Source: Astrobacterium formosum (GTDB taxonomy: Bacteria; Pseudomonadota; Alphaproteobacteria; Rhizobiales; Xanthobacteraceae). Taken from it: a stretch of DNA of 64,000 nucleotides. The position numbers and the translations under genes are program-made. The DNA lies in the NCBI GenBank assembly GCA_030848545.1, contig JAVDCA010000009.1, positions 62,001-126,000 on the forward strand, given 5' to 3'. Below the pieces are notes generated by a model. The model was given only the letters and a program-made list of their open reading frames with translations, made no database searches and was not told the origin of the DNA. Positions 46,057 through 54,863 of this stretch are shown in pieces (positions within the stretch are counted from its first letter, which is position 1; every line of letters starts with the position of its first letter).

Positions 46057-46089
46057 TTCACCTCCAGATCAGCAAATGCTGGAGGTGAA
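46057..46089 (-). promoter_or_regulatory. Hairpin sequestering the Shine-Dalgarno of the secreted-protein gene
   Basis: A perfect 11-bp inverted repeat: TTCACCTCCAG (minus strand, 46089-46079), 11-base loop, CTGGAGGTGAA (46067-46057), ending 3 bases before the ATG at 46054. The second arm contains the full Shine-Dalgarno GGAGGTGA; the first arm copies the ribosomal anti-Shine-Dalgarno TCACCTCC. Confidence 0.75.
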
Positions 46090-46457
46090 TTCATCGTGCG
46101 AATGGCCGTTCCAGCGCGCCTTGCCGCGAACGCCAGGATCGGTCCGCTGCCGGACCAAGTCGGCGGAGGTCCGGTGAGTTGGCTGGGACGCGTCAGCGTC
46201 CGCTTGCGCGGCCGTCGAGACGGTCGGATTGCCGACATCCAGTTCAGGCTGGCCCGCGCAGCAAGGTCACCTATGCGCCATCCGCGTGCGACATCCTGAC
46301 CGAAGCCGCCCAGGAGCGGAACTGAGGGGTTGCCATGCGGTTGCGCAATGTAAGGGCGCACGCGGTACAAATGAAATCCGTAAACGAACGGTCTGCGCAG
46401 CGGTCCAGATGCCGTATGGCGCAACTTCACGCTTGCGCCAAATGACAGGATTCACAA
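46090..46457. other. Gap between the secreted-protein gene and the Crp/Fnr gene
   Basis: 368 bp between divergent genes. It contains GGAAC followed after 16 bases by GGTT (46318-46342), one base from an EcfG-type promoter toward the regulator gene. No gene seen. Confidence 0.4.
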
Positions 46458-47309
46458 ATGACGTTGCTGACAGACGACTTGGCGACTTGGCCTGTGCGTC
46501 GACAAGCCAAATGGCCGCCCCGCAATCAGATCCTCACGACCCTGGGAACCCGAGAACTCGAGCATCTTCGGCCCATGCTCGAACCTGTGACCATGAAAGC
46601 GCGTTGCATTCTGTCGCATTCCAAAGCGCCGCTCGAGCACGTGTATTTCGTCGAAGAGGGATTGATCTCCGTGCTTGCCCAGATCGATCAGCGTCGCGTG
46701 GTCGAGGTATGGCTGATCGGAAGCGAAGGGGTCATGGGAATCCCATTGGTCCTGGGCGGCTCGGCCTCACCGCATCGACGGATCGTGGCTCTCGGCGGCA
46801 GCGCCTATCGTATGTCGGCAAGTGCCGTGCAGGCGGCCATGCAGCGTTTTCCGTCTTTTGCCGCACTGCTGCTTCGATACGTGCAAGCTGTCCTGGTGCA
46901 GACATCACAAGCAGGAGCATGTAATACCGTCCACCGTCTGGAACAGCGGCTTGCCCGTTGGCTGCTGACGGCGGCCGATCGGTGCGGCGGAGAGGTCTTG
47001 CCCATAACCCACGATATTCTGGCGCGAATGCTCGGGGTCCGTCGGGCCAGCGTGAGCGAATGTTTCGGCACACTGGAGCGAGTCGGAATCCTGAAGAAAC
47101 GCCGAGGATTCGTTCAAATCGTCGACCGGGCCGGCCTCGAAGAGCGCACCTGCCGCTGCTATCGCATCATGCAGAACGAAATGGACCGCACGTGTCGTGA
47201 CTTCGAGACCATCCGTAAGGCCAATGGAGGGGAACGGAATCACGGGGGACTGCGCCCGGTGAGATCAAGCGAGAGTTTTCAGATTTTGAGTGCCGAAGCC
47301 GACCACTGA
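46458..47309 (+). CDS. Crp/Fnr family transcriptional regulator
   Basis: A 283-residue regulator. A cyclic-nucleotide-type beta barrel (ARCILSHSKAPLEHVYFVEEGLISVLA) leads through a dimer helix into a winged helix with HDILARMLGVRRASVSECFGTLERVGIL as helix-turn-helix. It lacks the four Fnr iron-sulfur cysteines, and the barrel lacks the cAMP-contact signature, so the signal is unknown. A 50-residue C-terminal tail follows the DNA-binding domain. Rhizobiales carry many such paralogues. The MgtC-like gene follows 60 bp downstream. Confidence 0.88.
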   Translation: MTLLTDDLATWPVRRQAKWPPRNQILTTLGTRELEHLRPMLEPVTMKARCILSHSKAPLEHVYFVEEGLISVLAQIDQRRVVEVWLIGSEGVMGIPLVLGGSASPHRRIVALGGSAYRMSASAVQAAMQRFPSFAALLLRYVQAVLVQTSQAGACNTVHRLEQRLARWLLTAADRCGGEVLPITHDILARMLGVRRASVSECFGTLERVGILKKRRGFVQIVDRAGLEERTCRCYRIMQNEMDRTCRDFETIRKANGGERNHGGLRPVRSSESFQILSAEADH

Positions 47310-47368
47310 TCAGTGGAGTTGCGCGTGTTGTCCGTGTGAGCGTCGAACGCCGGTGGGTCGTGTGATTG

Positions 47369-47809
47369 ATGGAACAAGCGCTGCAAGGCACGACTTTCAC
47401 GAGCGCGGAGATTGCGTTGCGGCTCGCGTGCGCGTTGTTCGTCGGCATGATCCTCGGCCTCGATCGCGAGCTGCGGGGAATCGCGGCCGGCTTGCGAACG
47501 CATGCGCTCGTCTGTACCAGTGCGGCCGTCATCACGCTGTCGGCTCTCGATCTCTATGCGAACGTCAAGGCGCATGGCGGCGATGCCGATCCGTTACGCG
47601 TGATTCAGGGGCTGGCGCAAGCCATCGGGTTCATTGCGGCGGGCGCGATCTTCATCAATGCCGGCAAGGTCCAGAACCTCACGACGGCGGCCAATGTCTG
47701 GCTGACGACAGGTGTCGGGATTGCTTTCGGAGCCGGCCAGTTCCGCCTGGCGGCAGGCGCCGCAATCGCCGGCATCGTTATCGTGACGGTGGTCCGTCTG
47801 CTGGAATAA
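47369..47809 (+). CDS. MgtC/SapB family membrane protein
   Basis: A 146-residue membrane protein with four or five helices. The hallmark ALFVGMILGLDRELRGIAAGLRTHALVCTSAAVI (near residues 22-55) is the MgtC/SapB signature. Related proteins are linked to Mg2+ limitation and acid survival. There is no C-terminal soluble domain, so it is the SapB-like short form. The ATG is at 47369. It converges on the Ca2+/Na+ antiporter gene 50 bp away. Confidence 0.88.
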   Translation: MEQALQGTTFTSAEIALRLACALFVGMILGLDRELRGIAAGLRTHALVCTSAAVITLSALDLYANVKAHGGDADPLRVIQGLAQAIGFIAAGAIFINAGKVQNLTTAANVWLTTGVGIAFGAGQFRLAAGAAIAGIVIVTVVRLLE

Positions 47810-47859
47810 TGCCTGCCTGGCACGAGGCACTCCGATGATCCGGAGCGATTACCGCCCGA

Positions 47860-48915
47860 TCATCCGGATTGAATTGTATACAGCAGCACCAGGCCGCCGG
47901 TGAATACGACAAGAGCGGCGAGCGCATCGTAGCCCATGCGCAGAATGGTGCGATTCCGGCGTTCCAGCAGCCCAACCACGAAGAGGCCGGTCAGGACGGC
48001 ACCGAGCAGGGCCGCGACCGCCTCGAACTTGCCCGCCTGGGCGAGAATCGGGCCGCCCGGATAGATGACGTCGACGAGGAGAATCAGAGATATCGTCAAC
48101 AGGTTCGTTCCGAACACGTCCCCCAGGGCCATTTCGTATTGATGCCGACGCACCGCCTCGGTGACCGAGCTGAGCTCGGGGAGCGATGTCGCAAACCCGA
48201 CCACCACCAGGCCCATGAGACCGGCGCCGATGCCGGTGGCCTTGGATAGAGAATCGGCGGACTGTGACAGGACGAAGCCGGCGATCAGCACCATGCATGC
48301 CGCGCCGGTGGTCTTGCCTGCGAGCACCCACATCCCCTGCTGCGATGCAGATCCGGTTGCTTTCGTTTGACCGTTTCGGTGGGCATCGGCGCGGCGGTCG
48401 GCCCGCCAGGGTGAGCGGTCCGCATATCGCGACGCCAGCCAGAACGCGCCGACGCATAGGCCCGCCAGCACAAGCGACCACAAGCCGGTGCCGATCAACT
48501 GGACATCTCCGACCAGAATCGCCCCCGCGAGCAGCGCGAGCATGATCATGCCCATGGTGCCCTGCAGGATGGTGGTGGACGAGGGAACCACAGATGTCAG
48601 CGCATCCCGGCCGAGCGCCGCATCGGCGACGGCGATCAGCATGACGTTGATGGCGACGCTGCCCAGAAGGTTGTTGGTCGCCAGGGGAGCGTTGGCGGTC
48701 GCAGCCGCAGTACTGATCGCCGCGATTTCCGGCAGCGACGTTGCGCCGCCGAGAAACAGCATTCCGGCAAAGGCCTTGTCCATGCCGGTCCGGTCGGTGA
48801 TCACGTCCAGATAGCCGGTCAGGCGCGTGCCGGCGCCCCAGACCAGCACCGCCGCGACCAGGAACAGGGCGACATTGATCCAGACCCCGTACTGATCGAA
48901 TTGAAGCCAGGACAT
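47860..48915 (-). CDS. Calcium/sodium antiporter (CaCA family)
   Basis: A 351-residue exchanger with two inverted alpha repeats: GMLFLGGATSLPEIAAISTAAATANAPLATNNLLGSVAINVML in the first half and GLVVVGFATSLPELSSVTEAVRRHQYEMALGDVFGTNLL in the second, each with the G-x-SLPE ion-binding core. It exports Ca2+ against Na+ or H+. I chose ATG 48915; the upstream part of the frame is not coding. It lies 118 bp downstream of the GMC gene and may be last in that operon. Confidence 0.9.
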   Translation of the reverse strand: MSWLQFDQYGVWINVALFLVAAVLVWGAGTRLTGYLDVITDRTGMDKAFAGMLFLGGATSLPEIAAISTAAATANAPLATNNLLGSVAINVMLIAVADAALGRDALTSVVPSSTTILQGTMGMIMLALLAGAILVGDVQLIGTGLWSLVLAGLCVGAFWLASRYADRSPWRADRRADAHRNGQTKATGSASQQGMWVLAGKTTGAACMVLIAGFVLSQSADSLSKATGIGAGLMGLVVVGFATSLPELSSVTEAVRRHQYEMALGDVFGTNLLTISLILLVDVIYPGGPILAQAGKFEAVAALLGAVLTGLFVVGLLERRNRTILRMGYDALAALVVFTGGLVLLYTIQSG

Positions 48916-49033
48916 GGGGGCGGCGGCCCGTTCAAGCGCGAGTGGCAAGGGCGGCAACAGCGCGCAGGCGACGCCGCTGTCCCATCCGGCGTGTCCGACA
49001 GATCTCCTCGAGAACATCCACCTGCAAGTCTCC

Positions 49034-50803
49034 TCAGCGCACCAGCGGTCCCGGATTCTTGAGATACTGCTCGCGGATCGCCTTGGCCGACCAGTAGGCG
49101 AGTGCGCCGACCGTTCCGGTCGGGTTGTAGCCGGGGTTCTGCGGATAGGCGGAGGCGCCTTGGACGAACACGTTCGGCACATCCCAGCTCTGCAGATAGC
49201 GGTTGACGGCACTGGTCGTGGGATCGCTGCCCATGATGGCGCCACCGGTGTTGTGGGTCGTCTGGTAAGGCACGATGGAATAGGGAGTCGAACGGTCACC
49301 GGGAGAGACGAGTTCGCCACCCATCAGGCGTGCGATCTCGGTGGTGCGCGCGGCGACGTAGTTCGCCATCTTCACGTCGCTGTCGGGAAAGTCGAACGTC
49401 ATGCGCAGGAGCGGCTGGCCATAGGCATCCACATAGGTCGGATCGAGGTCGAGATAGTTGCCGCGCGCCGACATGGAGCTGCCGTGGATGGTCAGCCCGA
49501 CCGTGTGATTGTAATGGCGGCGCACCGCCTTCTTCCAATCCACGCCCCAGCGTGGCGTGCCGGGGGGCACAGGGTGATACTCGATCGGGCGGGCGCCGGT
49601 CGTATAGGCCGCCACATAGGCGCCGCCGAGAAATCCGAGCCCGCTATGGTCGAAGTTGTCGCCGTTGTAGTCGTCGATCGCAGTGCCCAGCGCTCCCGCA
49701 CCCATGAACGGATTGATGTTGACGCTCTCGGGATAGAAGACGGAGACCGAGGCCATGGTCTGGTAGCTGTAGTTCTTCCCGATCGTTCCTTCGCCGGTGC
49801 GCGGATCGTAGGGTCGGCCGATGCCGGAGTTCAGCAGCAGCTTGACATTGTTGATGCCGAATGAACACAGGATCACGAGGTCGGCCGGCTGCTCGATCTC
49901 CGCCCGGCTGTCGAGATCGATGTAGAGAACGCCGGTGGCGCGCTTCTTGTCAGGATCGAGCAGGACCTTGATGACATGCGCTTGCGTGCGCAGCTCGAAG
50001 TTCTCCTTTTCCATCAGCTTGGGCAGTAGCATGACCTGCGGGCTCGACTTGGCGAAGTGCTCGCAGCCGAACCGCTCGCAGAAGCCGCACACCATGCAGG
50101 GCTGCAGCGTCATGCCCTCCGGGTTCGTGTAGGTCGCCGTCATGTTGGCCGACGGCACCTGGAACGGGCGATAGCCGAGCTCGAGGGCGGCGTTGGCGAA
50201 CAGCGCCCCTGCGTAGGCCAGCTTCGTCGGCGGGTTCGGATATTCGCGGGAGCGGGGGCCTTCGAACGGATTGCCGCCGGGCTTGATCTCGCCGCGCAGA
50301 TTGCCGGCCTGTCCGCCGATGCCGGCGAGATACTCGAAGCGATCGTAGAAGGGCTCGAGCTCGTCATAGGTGACACCCCAGTCCTGGACGGTGAGGTCGG
50401 CAGGGATGAAATTGCGGCCATATTTGCTTTCGTAGTGGCTGCGGGTGACGAAGTCGGACGGCAGAAAGCGCCAGGTCTGCCCGTTCCAGTGCACGGCGGC
50501 GCCGCCCACATCCGTTCCCGGCAGGAACGAGCCGAGGGTGCGGATCGGCAGAGCGGTTTGGTTTGTGTTGTTGCGAAACGTATAGGTCTCCAGCTCCGGG
50601 TTCTGGTGCAGATGCTGGCGCACGGCGTAGCGAAGCTCGTCGTGCATGGCCGGCGACTGGAAGTCCGGCACCGTATCGCGCCAGACGCCGCGCTCCAGGC
50701 CGACCACCGTGAGCCCGGCCTCGGCGAGTTCCTTGCCGATCATGGTGGCGGTCAAGCCCATGCCGACCAGTACGACGTCGACGGGCTTCTTGCGGATGGG
50801 CAT
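49034..50803 (-). CDS. GMC-family FAD oxidoreductase (gluconate/sugar dehydrogenase large subunit)
   Basis: A 589-residue flavoprotein. The FAD fold opens VDVVLVGMGLTATMIGKELAEAG (GxGxxxxxx-type), VGGAAVHWNGQTWRF follows near residue 99, and the C-terminal catalytic part has TTHNTGGAIMGSDP and NPGYNPTGTVGALAYWSA. Four cysteines C236, C239, C242 and C247 (CMVCGFCERFGC) form a compact cluster not found in ordinary GMC enzymes. It has no signal peptide; the neighbouring small subunit has a Tat signal and probably carries it out. Product most likely a membrane-bound gluconate, sorbitol or related polyol/sugar dehydrogenase. Confidence 0.9.
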   Translation of the reverse strand: MPIRKKPVDVVLVGMGLTATMIGKELAEAGLTVVGLERGVWRDTVPDFQSPAMHDELRYAVRQHLHQNPELETYTFRNNTNQTALPIRTLGSFLPGTDVGGAAVHWNGQTWRFLPSDFVTRSHYESKYGRNFIPADLTVQDWGVTYDELEPFYDRFEYLAGIGGQAGNLRGEIKPGGNPFEGPRSREYPNPPTKLAYAGALFANAALELGYRPFQVPSANMTATYTNPEGMTLQPCMVCGFCERFGCEHFAKSSPQVMLLPKLMEKENFELRTQAHVIKVLLDPDKKRATGVLYIDLDSRAEIEQPADLVILCSFGINNVKLLLNSGIGRPYDPRTGEGTIGKNYSYQTMASVSVFYPESVNINPFMGAGALGTAIDDYNGDNFDHSGLGFLGGAYVAAYTTGARPIEYHPVPPGTPRWGVDWKKAVRRHYNHTVGLTIHGSSMSARGNYLDLDPTYVDAYGQPLLRMTFDFPDSDVKMANYVAARTTEIARLMGGELVSPGDRSTPYSIVPYQTTHNTGGAIMGSDPTTSAVNRYLQSWDVPNVFVQGASAYPQNPGYNPTGTVGALAYWSAKAIREQYLKNPGPLVR

Positions 50804-50818
50804 TGCAATTTTCTCCCT

Positions 50819-51538
50819 TCAGCGGGCGGCGCCCGCCGTCGCCGGCGCGGCGTGATGGTCATCGTGGTGCGCCACCTCGGCCATCGCCATGGGCGCGCGA
50901 TCGAATTTCAGGCCATGCCGGGTGTAGACCGCCGCATAGGCCGCGAAGGCGCCCGGAAAGCCGATCATGCGCCAGGACGCCATGTCCCTGTTGCCCCCAT
51001 AGGCGGGGTCGGCGAAATAGCCCTCGATGGTGTTGGCCAGCAGCGTCTCGAAGAAGATCGCCGACGAGAACCCGTCGATGGTGAGCTCTCCCGCTTCCAG
51101 CCGCCTGAGGAAGCGGTCTTTGTCGGCGTCCGTGAGCGATGCGAACGGAGTGCTCGGCCCGAACTCGCGGGCGATGGCGGCGAGCGATGTCCGGTAGAGC
51201 TGCGCCGGCGTCAGGGCGAGCTGATAACCCTGGCCGGGCAGGCCGACGGCGAAAGGGCCCCGGAGATAGAGCCGATCGCCGCGTCCATACGGACCGGCGA
51301 GCTGGAGGTCGATGTAGTAAGGCACGCCCACAGCCCGGGCGCCCGGCCACTCCGGCTCGGACGGAATGAGGCGTTCGACCGCCGCCTCGATGAACTGAGC
51401 TTCGGTCTCGGTGAAGAACAGATAGACGCTGCCCTGTCCGGCGGCTTGGGTCTGCGCGCTCGCGTGCGAGCCGAGCGCGAAGGCGAGGCCGAGGGCACTC
51501 GCGCCCTGGAGCAGCTCGCGACGTGCGATTTCTGTCAT
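50819..51538 (-). CDS. Gluconate 2-dehydrogenase small subunit (subunit 3 family)
   Basis: A 239-residue protein with a twin-arginine-like signal (IARRELLQGASALGLAFALG), then a helical domain: FFTETEAQFIEAAVERLIPSE near residue 40, GPYGRGDRLYLRGPF, and GYFADPAYGGNRDMASWRMIGFPG, the family hallmarks. It is the gamma subunit of periplasmic FAD sugar dehydrogenases and brings the cofactor-loaded large subunit through the Tat system. It lies 15 bp upstream of the GMC gene and 7 bp after the 126-residue gene. Confidence 0.9.
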   Translation of the reverse strand: MTEIARRELLQGASALGLAFALGSHASAQTQAAGQGSVYLFFTETEAQFIEAAVERLIPSEPEWPGARAVGVPYYIDLQLAGPYGRGDRLYLRGPFAVGLPGQGYQLALTPAQLYRTSLAAIAREFGPSTPFASLTDADKDRFLRRLEAGELTIDGFSSAIFFETLLANTIEGYFADPAYGGNRDMASWRMIGFPGAFAAYAAVYTRHGLKFDRAPMAMAEVAHHDDHHAAPATAGAAR

Positions 51539-51545
51539 CGTGCGC

Positions 51546-51926
51546 TCATCCTTGATTGCCGGCGCGCTGGCAGCGCTGGCGTGCGTTGGCTTCATCGATG
51601 AGGTCGCAACGCAGTTTCTGGGGAGCCCGGATCGGCAACATTCCGGGGCCGGCGAACTCGTCCTGCGGTGGTCTGATCGAGAACGAGCCCGCCACCGGCG
51701 GGACGGTCGGATTGCTGGAGGAGTCCGGTCCGCTCGATCCTGTCGTTACCGCTGCCGTCGAGCCGGCACCGATCTCGACGGCATCGCCCTGCTGCGGGCC
51801 TTCCGCTTGGGAGGCGGTGCTCGACGACTCGTTGCCCTGTGCCACAGCGGACGTCGAAACGGCGAGGGATAGAACCACTCCCAGCAGCCAGCCGCGTGTG
51901 CATTCCGTGGCCCGGATCGCTCGCAT
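51546..51926 (-). CDS. Small exported protein in the dehydrogenase operon
   Basis: A 126-residue exported protein: signal peptide (WLLGVVLSLAVSTSAVAQG), a Ser/Gly/Thr/Gln-rich stretch, and a short C-terminal part with two cysteines (RCDLIDEANARQRC). GGGAGGTG precedes ATG 51926. It sits 5 bp after the cytochrome gene and 7 bp before the small subunit gene, so it belongs to the complex or its assembly. No family recognised. Confidence 0.7.
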   Translation of the reverse strand: MRAIRATECTRGWLLGVVLSLAVSTSAVAQGNESSSTASQAEGPQQGDAVEIGAGSTAAVTTGSSGPDSSSNPTVPPVAGSFSIRPPQDEFAGPGMLPIRAPQKLRCDLIDEANARQRCQRAGNQG

Positions 51927-51931
51927 CGCCG

Positions 51932-52627
51932 TCACCTCCCTTTCGCCGCGTGGCGTGGCAGGCTGGCCAGATAGGCTGCCGCGCCGGCCATATCGCGTTC
52001 GTTCATGCGCCGGGCGATATGCCCCATGACGTCGGCCGGGCCGCCATCGCGTGCGCGGTTGCGGAAGCGGCGCAACTGGTCGCGGACGTACGGCTCCGGC
52101 TGGCCGGCGAGTGCCGGATAGGTCGGCGGCAGGCCGCGGCCCGCTGGGCCATGACAGTTGATGCAGCCCTGCAGATGGCGCTCCGGTGCTCCCCGTGCGT
52201 AGAGTGCCGCCCCGTGCTGCTGCAGGTCGGCGTCGATGGTCATCGGGACATCGACTCCCGCCCGGAACGAAAGCCGCTGATAATAGAGAGCGACCGCGTG
52301 CCGGTCCGCCGGCGACAGGGCGCGGGCGATCGGAGCCATGATCTCGCTTTGTCGAACACCCGACGCATAGTCGGCGAGTTGTTTGGCCAGATAGCGCGCA
52401 TCGAGCCCGGCCAAGCGGGGATAGCCGACGCCGGCCTGGCCGGATCCGTCGATACCGTGGCACGTGAAACATGCCGCCGCCCGGCCGCCGGGCCCGCCTC
52501 CGGATGCGATGAGTTGTCCGCGCGAAAAGCCTGCCTGGGGCGAAGCGGGCTGTGCATGCACGGCAAACACGGCCAACGCCGCGATCCCCGAAAGCAGCAG
52601 GGCGAAGCACGATGTTGCCGCGTGCAT
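51932..52627 (-). CDS. Diheme cytochrome c (c4-like), dehydrogenase electron acceptor
   Basis: A 231-residue exported protein with signal peptide (ALLLSGIAALAVFAVHA) and two heme sites, CFTCH and CINCH, each followed by a c4-like pattern (GSGQAGVGYPRLAGLDARYLA and GPAGRGLPPTYPALAGQPEPY) and a late Met. I chose ATG 52627. It heads the leftward operon and would take electrons from the GMC/FAD enzyme. Its closest visible relative is the cytochrome encoded divergently at 52850, suggesting an old duplication. Confidence 0.88.
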   Translation of the reverse strand: MHAATSCFALLLSGIAALAVFAVHAQPASPQAGFSRGQLIASGGGPGGRAAACFTCHGIDGSGQAGVGYPRLAGLDARYLAKQLADYASGVRQSEIMAPIARALSPADRHAVALYYQRLSFRAGVDVPMTIDADLQQHGAALYARGAPERHLQGCINCHGPAGRGLPPTYPALAGQPEPYVRDQLRRFRNRARDGGPADVMGHIARRMNERDMAGAAAYLASLPRHAAKGR

Positions 52628-52849
52628 GAGCTTTCGACTGCCTTCATCGCCAATCCCGCCGACGCGCGGCCGCGTGTGCGGCTGACGCGACTTCACCTCA
52701 ATGGCGAGATCGATGCCGGGTTCCGATTTCGGCTCGGCAGCGTACAAACATTGCAACTCCCCAACGCGTCCGGACGTTGTCAGCCGATACCATTCACGAG
52801 TTCGCACGCGCGCTAGTGGCGCCGCATAGCTCGGAAGGAGGGCGACGCA

Positions 52850-53548
52850 ATGCGGCAGTCTAATCTCCTAGGGACCACGGCGGTGCTGCTCACAGTGATT
52901 GCCACCTTTTCGGGCAATGCGCACGCGGCCGCCGATATCGAGCGCGGACGTGGGGTGGCGCTCGGCGGCAGCACCGCGGTGTCACCGCGATCCGCCTGTC
53001 ATACCTGTCATGGCCTGAATGGCGCCGGCGATGCCTCCGGCGCCTTCCCGCGTCTGAGCGGCCAGTCGGCCTGGTATCTCTACAAGCAACTGCGCGATTA
53101 CGCGGCCGGCGAGCGCGAAAATCAGATCATGTCGCCGATCGCCAAGGCGCTGAGCGATCAGGAGATGGAGGATGTCGCGGCGTTTTACGCGGAGCAGTCG
53201 GCGCCCGACCTCACGCAAGCGAAGAGCGCCCCCGACCCGCAGCTCCTGCAGCAAGGCGCCGCCATTTCGGCTGCCGGGTTGCAGCAGAAGGGCGTCGCCG
53301 CCTGCGTCAACTGCCATGGGCCGGCCGGCCGCGGCTTGCCGCCGAGCTATCCGTACCTGGCCGGCCAGTATGCGCCCTATGTGGAGCTCCAGTTCCGATT
53401 TTGGCGCGAAGGCCAACGTCGCAACAGTCCCCTCGGTGTGATGGAGCACATTGCCACTCAGTTATCGAACGAGGAGATCAAGGCGGTCGCCGCCTATTTC
53501 TCATCGCTTCCTCCACCCAGGTCCCGAGACGTCGTGGGCAGTCGATGA
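52850..53548 (+). CDS. Diheme cytochrome c (c4-like), caa3 operon
   Basis: A 232-residue exported protein with signal peptide (cut near NAHAA) and two heme sites, CHTCH and CVNCH, in a c4-like arrangement (GAGDASGAFPRLSGQSAWYLYKQL and GPAGRGLPPSYPYLAGQYAPY). AAGGAGG precedes the ATG. It is the first gene of the caa3 oxidase operon and probably its electron donor. Its stop overlaps the next start (ATGA). Confidence 0.9.
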   Translation: MRQSNLLGTTAVLLTVIATFSGNAHAAADIERGRGVALGGSTAVSPRSACHTCHGLNGAGDASGAFPRLSGQSAWYLYKQLRDYAAGERENQIMSPIAKALSDQEMEDVAAFYAEQSAPDLTQAKSAPDPQLLQQGAAISAAGLQQKGVAACVNCHGPAGRGLPPSYPYLAGQYAPYVELQFRFWREGQRRNSPLGVMEHIATQLSNEEIKAVAAYFSSLPPPRSRDVVGSR

Positions 53549-53907
53549 AGGTGCCTGCGGGTTTGGCCCTGCTCTGTCTGCTGGCCTCCTGCCGGGAGGA
53601 GAGCTCGCCGGCGGTCGCGCACGCTTTGGGCGACGCCATGGAGGGTCGCAGGGTCATCGAACGCGCCGGCTGTGCCGTGTGCCACGATATTCCGGGCGTG
53701 CGCGGGCCAAGGGGCGTCGTCGGGCCGTCGCTGGCCGGGTTCGCGCGCCGCGCCTATTTCGCCGGCGCGCTGCCGAACCGGCCGGGGCTCGTGGCGCAGT
53801 TCGTGCGCGACGCGCCAGCGCTGGTGCCGAACACCGCAATGCCGGACATGCCGCTCGACGAACGGCAGGCCCGCGACGCCGCCGCCTATTTACAGACCCT
53901 ACGGTGA
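53545..53907 (+). CDS. Monoheme cytochrome c lipoprotein
   Basis: A 120-residue protein. The N terminus is a lipoprotein signal (LALLCLLASC with the lipobox cysteine), followed by one heme site CAVCH and a C-terminal Met in NTAMPDMPLDERQ. It would sit at the membrane as electron carrier to the oxidase. Start and stop overlap both neighbours by four bases (53545-53548, 53904-53907), so its synthesis is tightly coupled to subunit II. Confidence 0.85.
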   Translation: MKVPAGLALLCLLASCREESSPAVAHALGDAMEGRRVIERAGCAVCHDIPGVRGPRGVVGPSLAGFARRAYFAGALPNRPGLVAQFVRDAPALVPNTAMPDMPLDERQARDAAAYLQTLR

Positions 53908-54863
53908 ACCGCATGGGCACCGTGCTCCACGACCTCCTGACCGGAATGCAGTCGGCGCTCGCGCCCGCCGGCCCCAACGCCGCCGCCATTGCGTCGCTGA
54001 CCTGGATCATGTTCGTCGGCGGCGGGCTCATTTTCGTGTTCGTGATGTCGTTTCTCGCCTGGGCGCTGTGGTCCGAGCGGCGCGGCTGGTTTGCCGGCCG
54101 CGGTATCGTGATCGCGGGCGGCATCGTGTTTCCGCTGGTCACGCTGTCGGCCCTGTTGGTGTTCGGCCTCCTTCTGGCGCGCGACATCGTCGCCCGGCCG
54201 AGCGACGGAGCGCTGACGATCGCGGTGACCGGCGAGCAGTTCTGGTGGCGCGTGCGCTACGTCGGCAATGATGGACGGGACGTGGACACCGCCAACGAAA
54301 TCCACGTGCCGGTCGGCGAGCCCGTGAAGCTCGTGCTCACCACCGCAGACGTCATTCACAGCCTGTGGATTCCCACGCTGGCCGGCAAGCTCGACATGAT
54401 CCCGGGCGAGACCAACACGCTCGTCTTCCAGGCCGACCGGCCGGGCGTCTATCGGGGCCAGTGCACCGAGTATTGCGGCGCGGCGCACGCCTTGATGGCG
54501 TTCGATGTTGTCGCTCATCCGGCCGACGCGTTCGCTGCTTGGCTGGAAGGTCAGGCGAGACCGGCCGCCGACCCGGGCATTCCCTTTATCAGCCGCGGTC
54601 GCGAGCTGTTCCTCGCCGCCGGATGCGGCGCCTGCCATGCGGTCCGCGGCACGCCGGCGGACGGACGCCTGGGGCCCGACCTTACCCATATCGGCAGCCG
54701 CCGCACCATCGCGGCCGGTTCGTTTCCCAATAACAAGGGCACGCTCGCCGGCTGGATCGCCTCCAGCCAGCATCTCAAGCCCAACAACCGCATGCCCGAC
54801 TTCAATGTCTTCGCGGGCGAAGAGCTGCGGGCCATCGCCGCCTATCTCGAGAGTCTCAAATGA
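53904..54863 (+). CDS. ctaC: Cytochrome c oxidase subunit II, caa3 type
   Basis: A 319-residue subunit II with two helices (WIMFVGGGLIFVFVMSFLAWAL and GGIVFPLVTLSALLVFGLL), a CuA domain (ligands H152, C187, E189, C191, H195, M198; HSLWIPTLAGK and CTEYCGAAHALM) and a fused C-terminal cytochrome c with CGACH at 241-245. The fusion defines a caa3 oxidase that receives electrons directly from cytochrome. GTG 53904 overlaps the previous stop; ATG 53913 is an alternative. Overlaps the subunit I gene by four bases. Confidence 0.93.
   Translation: MNRMGTVLHDLLTGMQSALAPAGPNAAAIASLTWIMFVGGGLIFVFVMSFLAWALWSERRGWFAGRGIVIAGGIVFPLVTLSALLVFGLLLARDIVARPSDGALTIAVTGEQFWWRVRYVGNDGRDVDTANEIHVPVGEPVKLVLTTADVIHSLWIPTLAGKLDMIPGETNTLVFQADRPGVYRGQCTEYCGAAHALMAFDVVAHPADAFAAWLEGQARPAADPGIPFISRGRELFLAAGCGACHAVRGTPADGRLGPDLTHIGSRRTIAAGSFPNNKGTLAGWIASSQHLKPNNRMPDFNVFAGEELRAIAAYLESLK

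Noticed and set aside
46057..46089. ROSE or fourU RNA thermometer
   Set aside because: The stem is perfect and lacks the mismatches and UUUU or UUGCU patterns of those families; reported instead as an unassigned hairpin.
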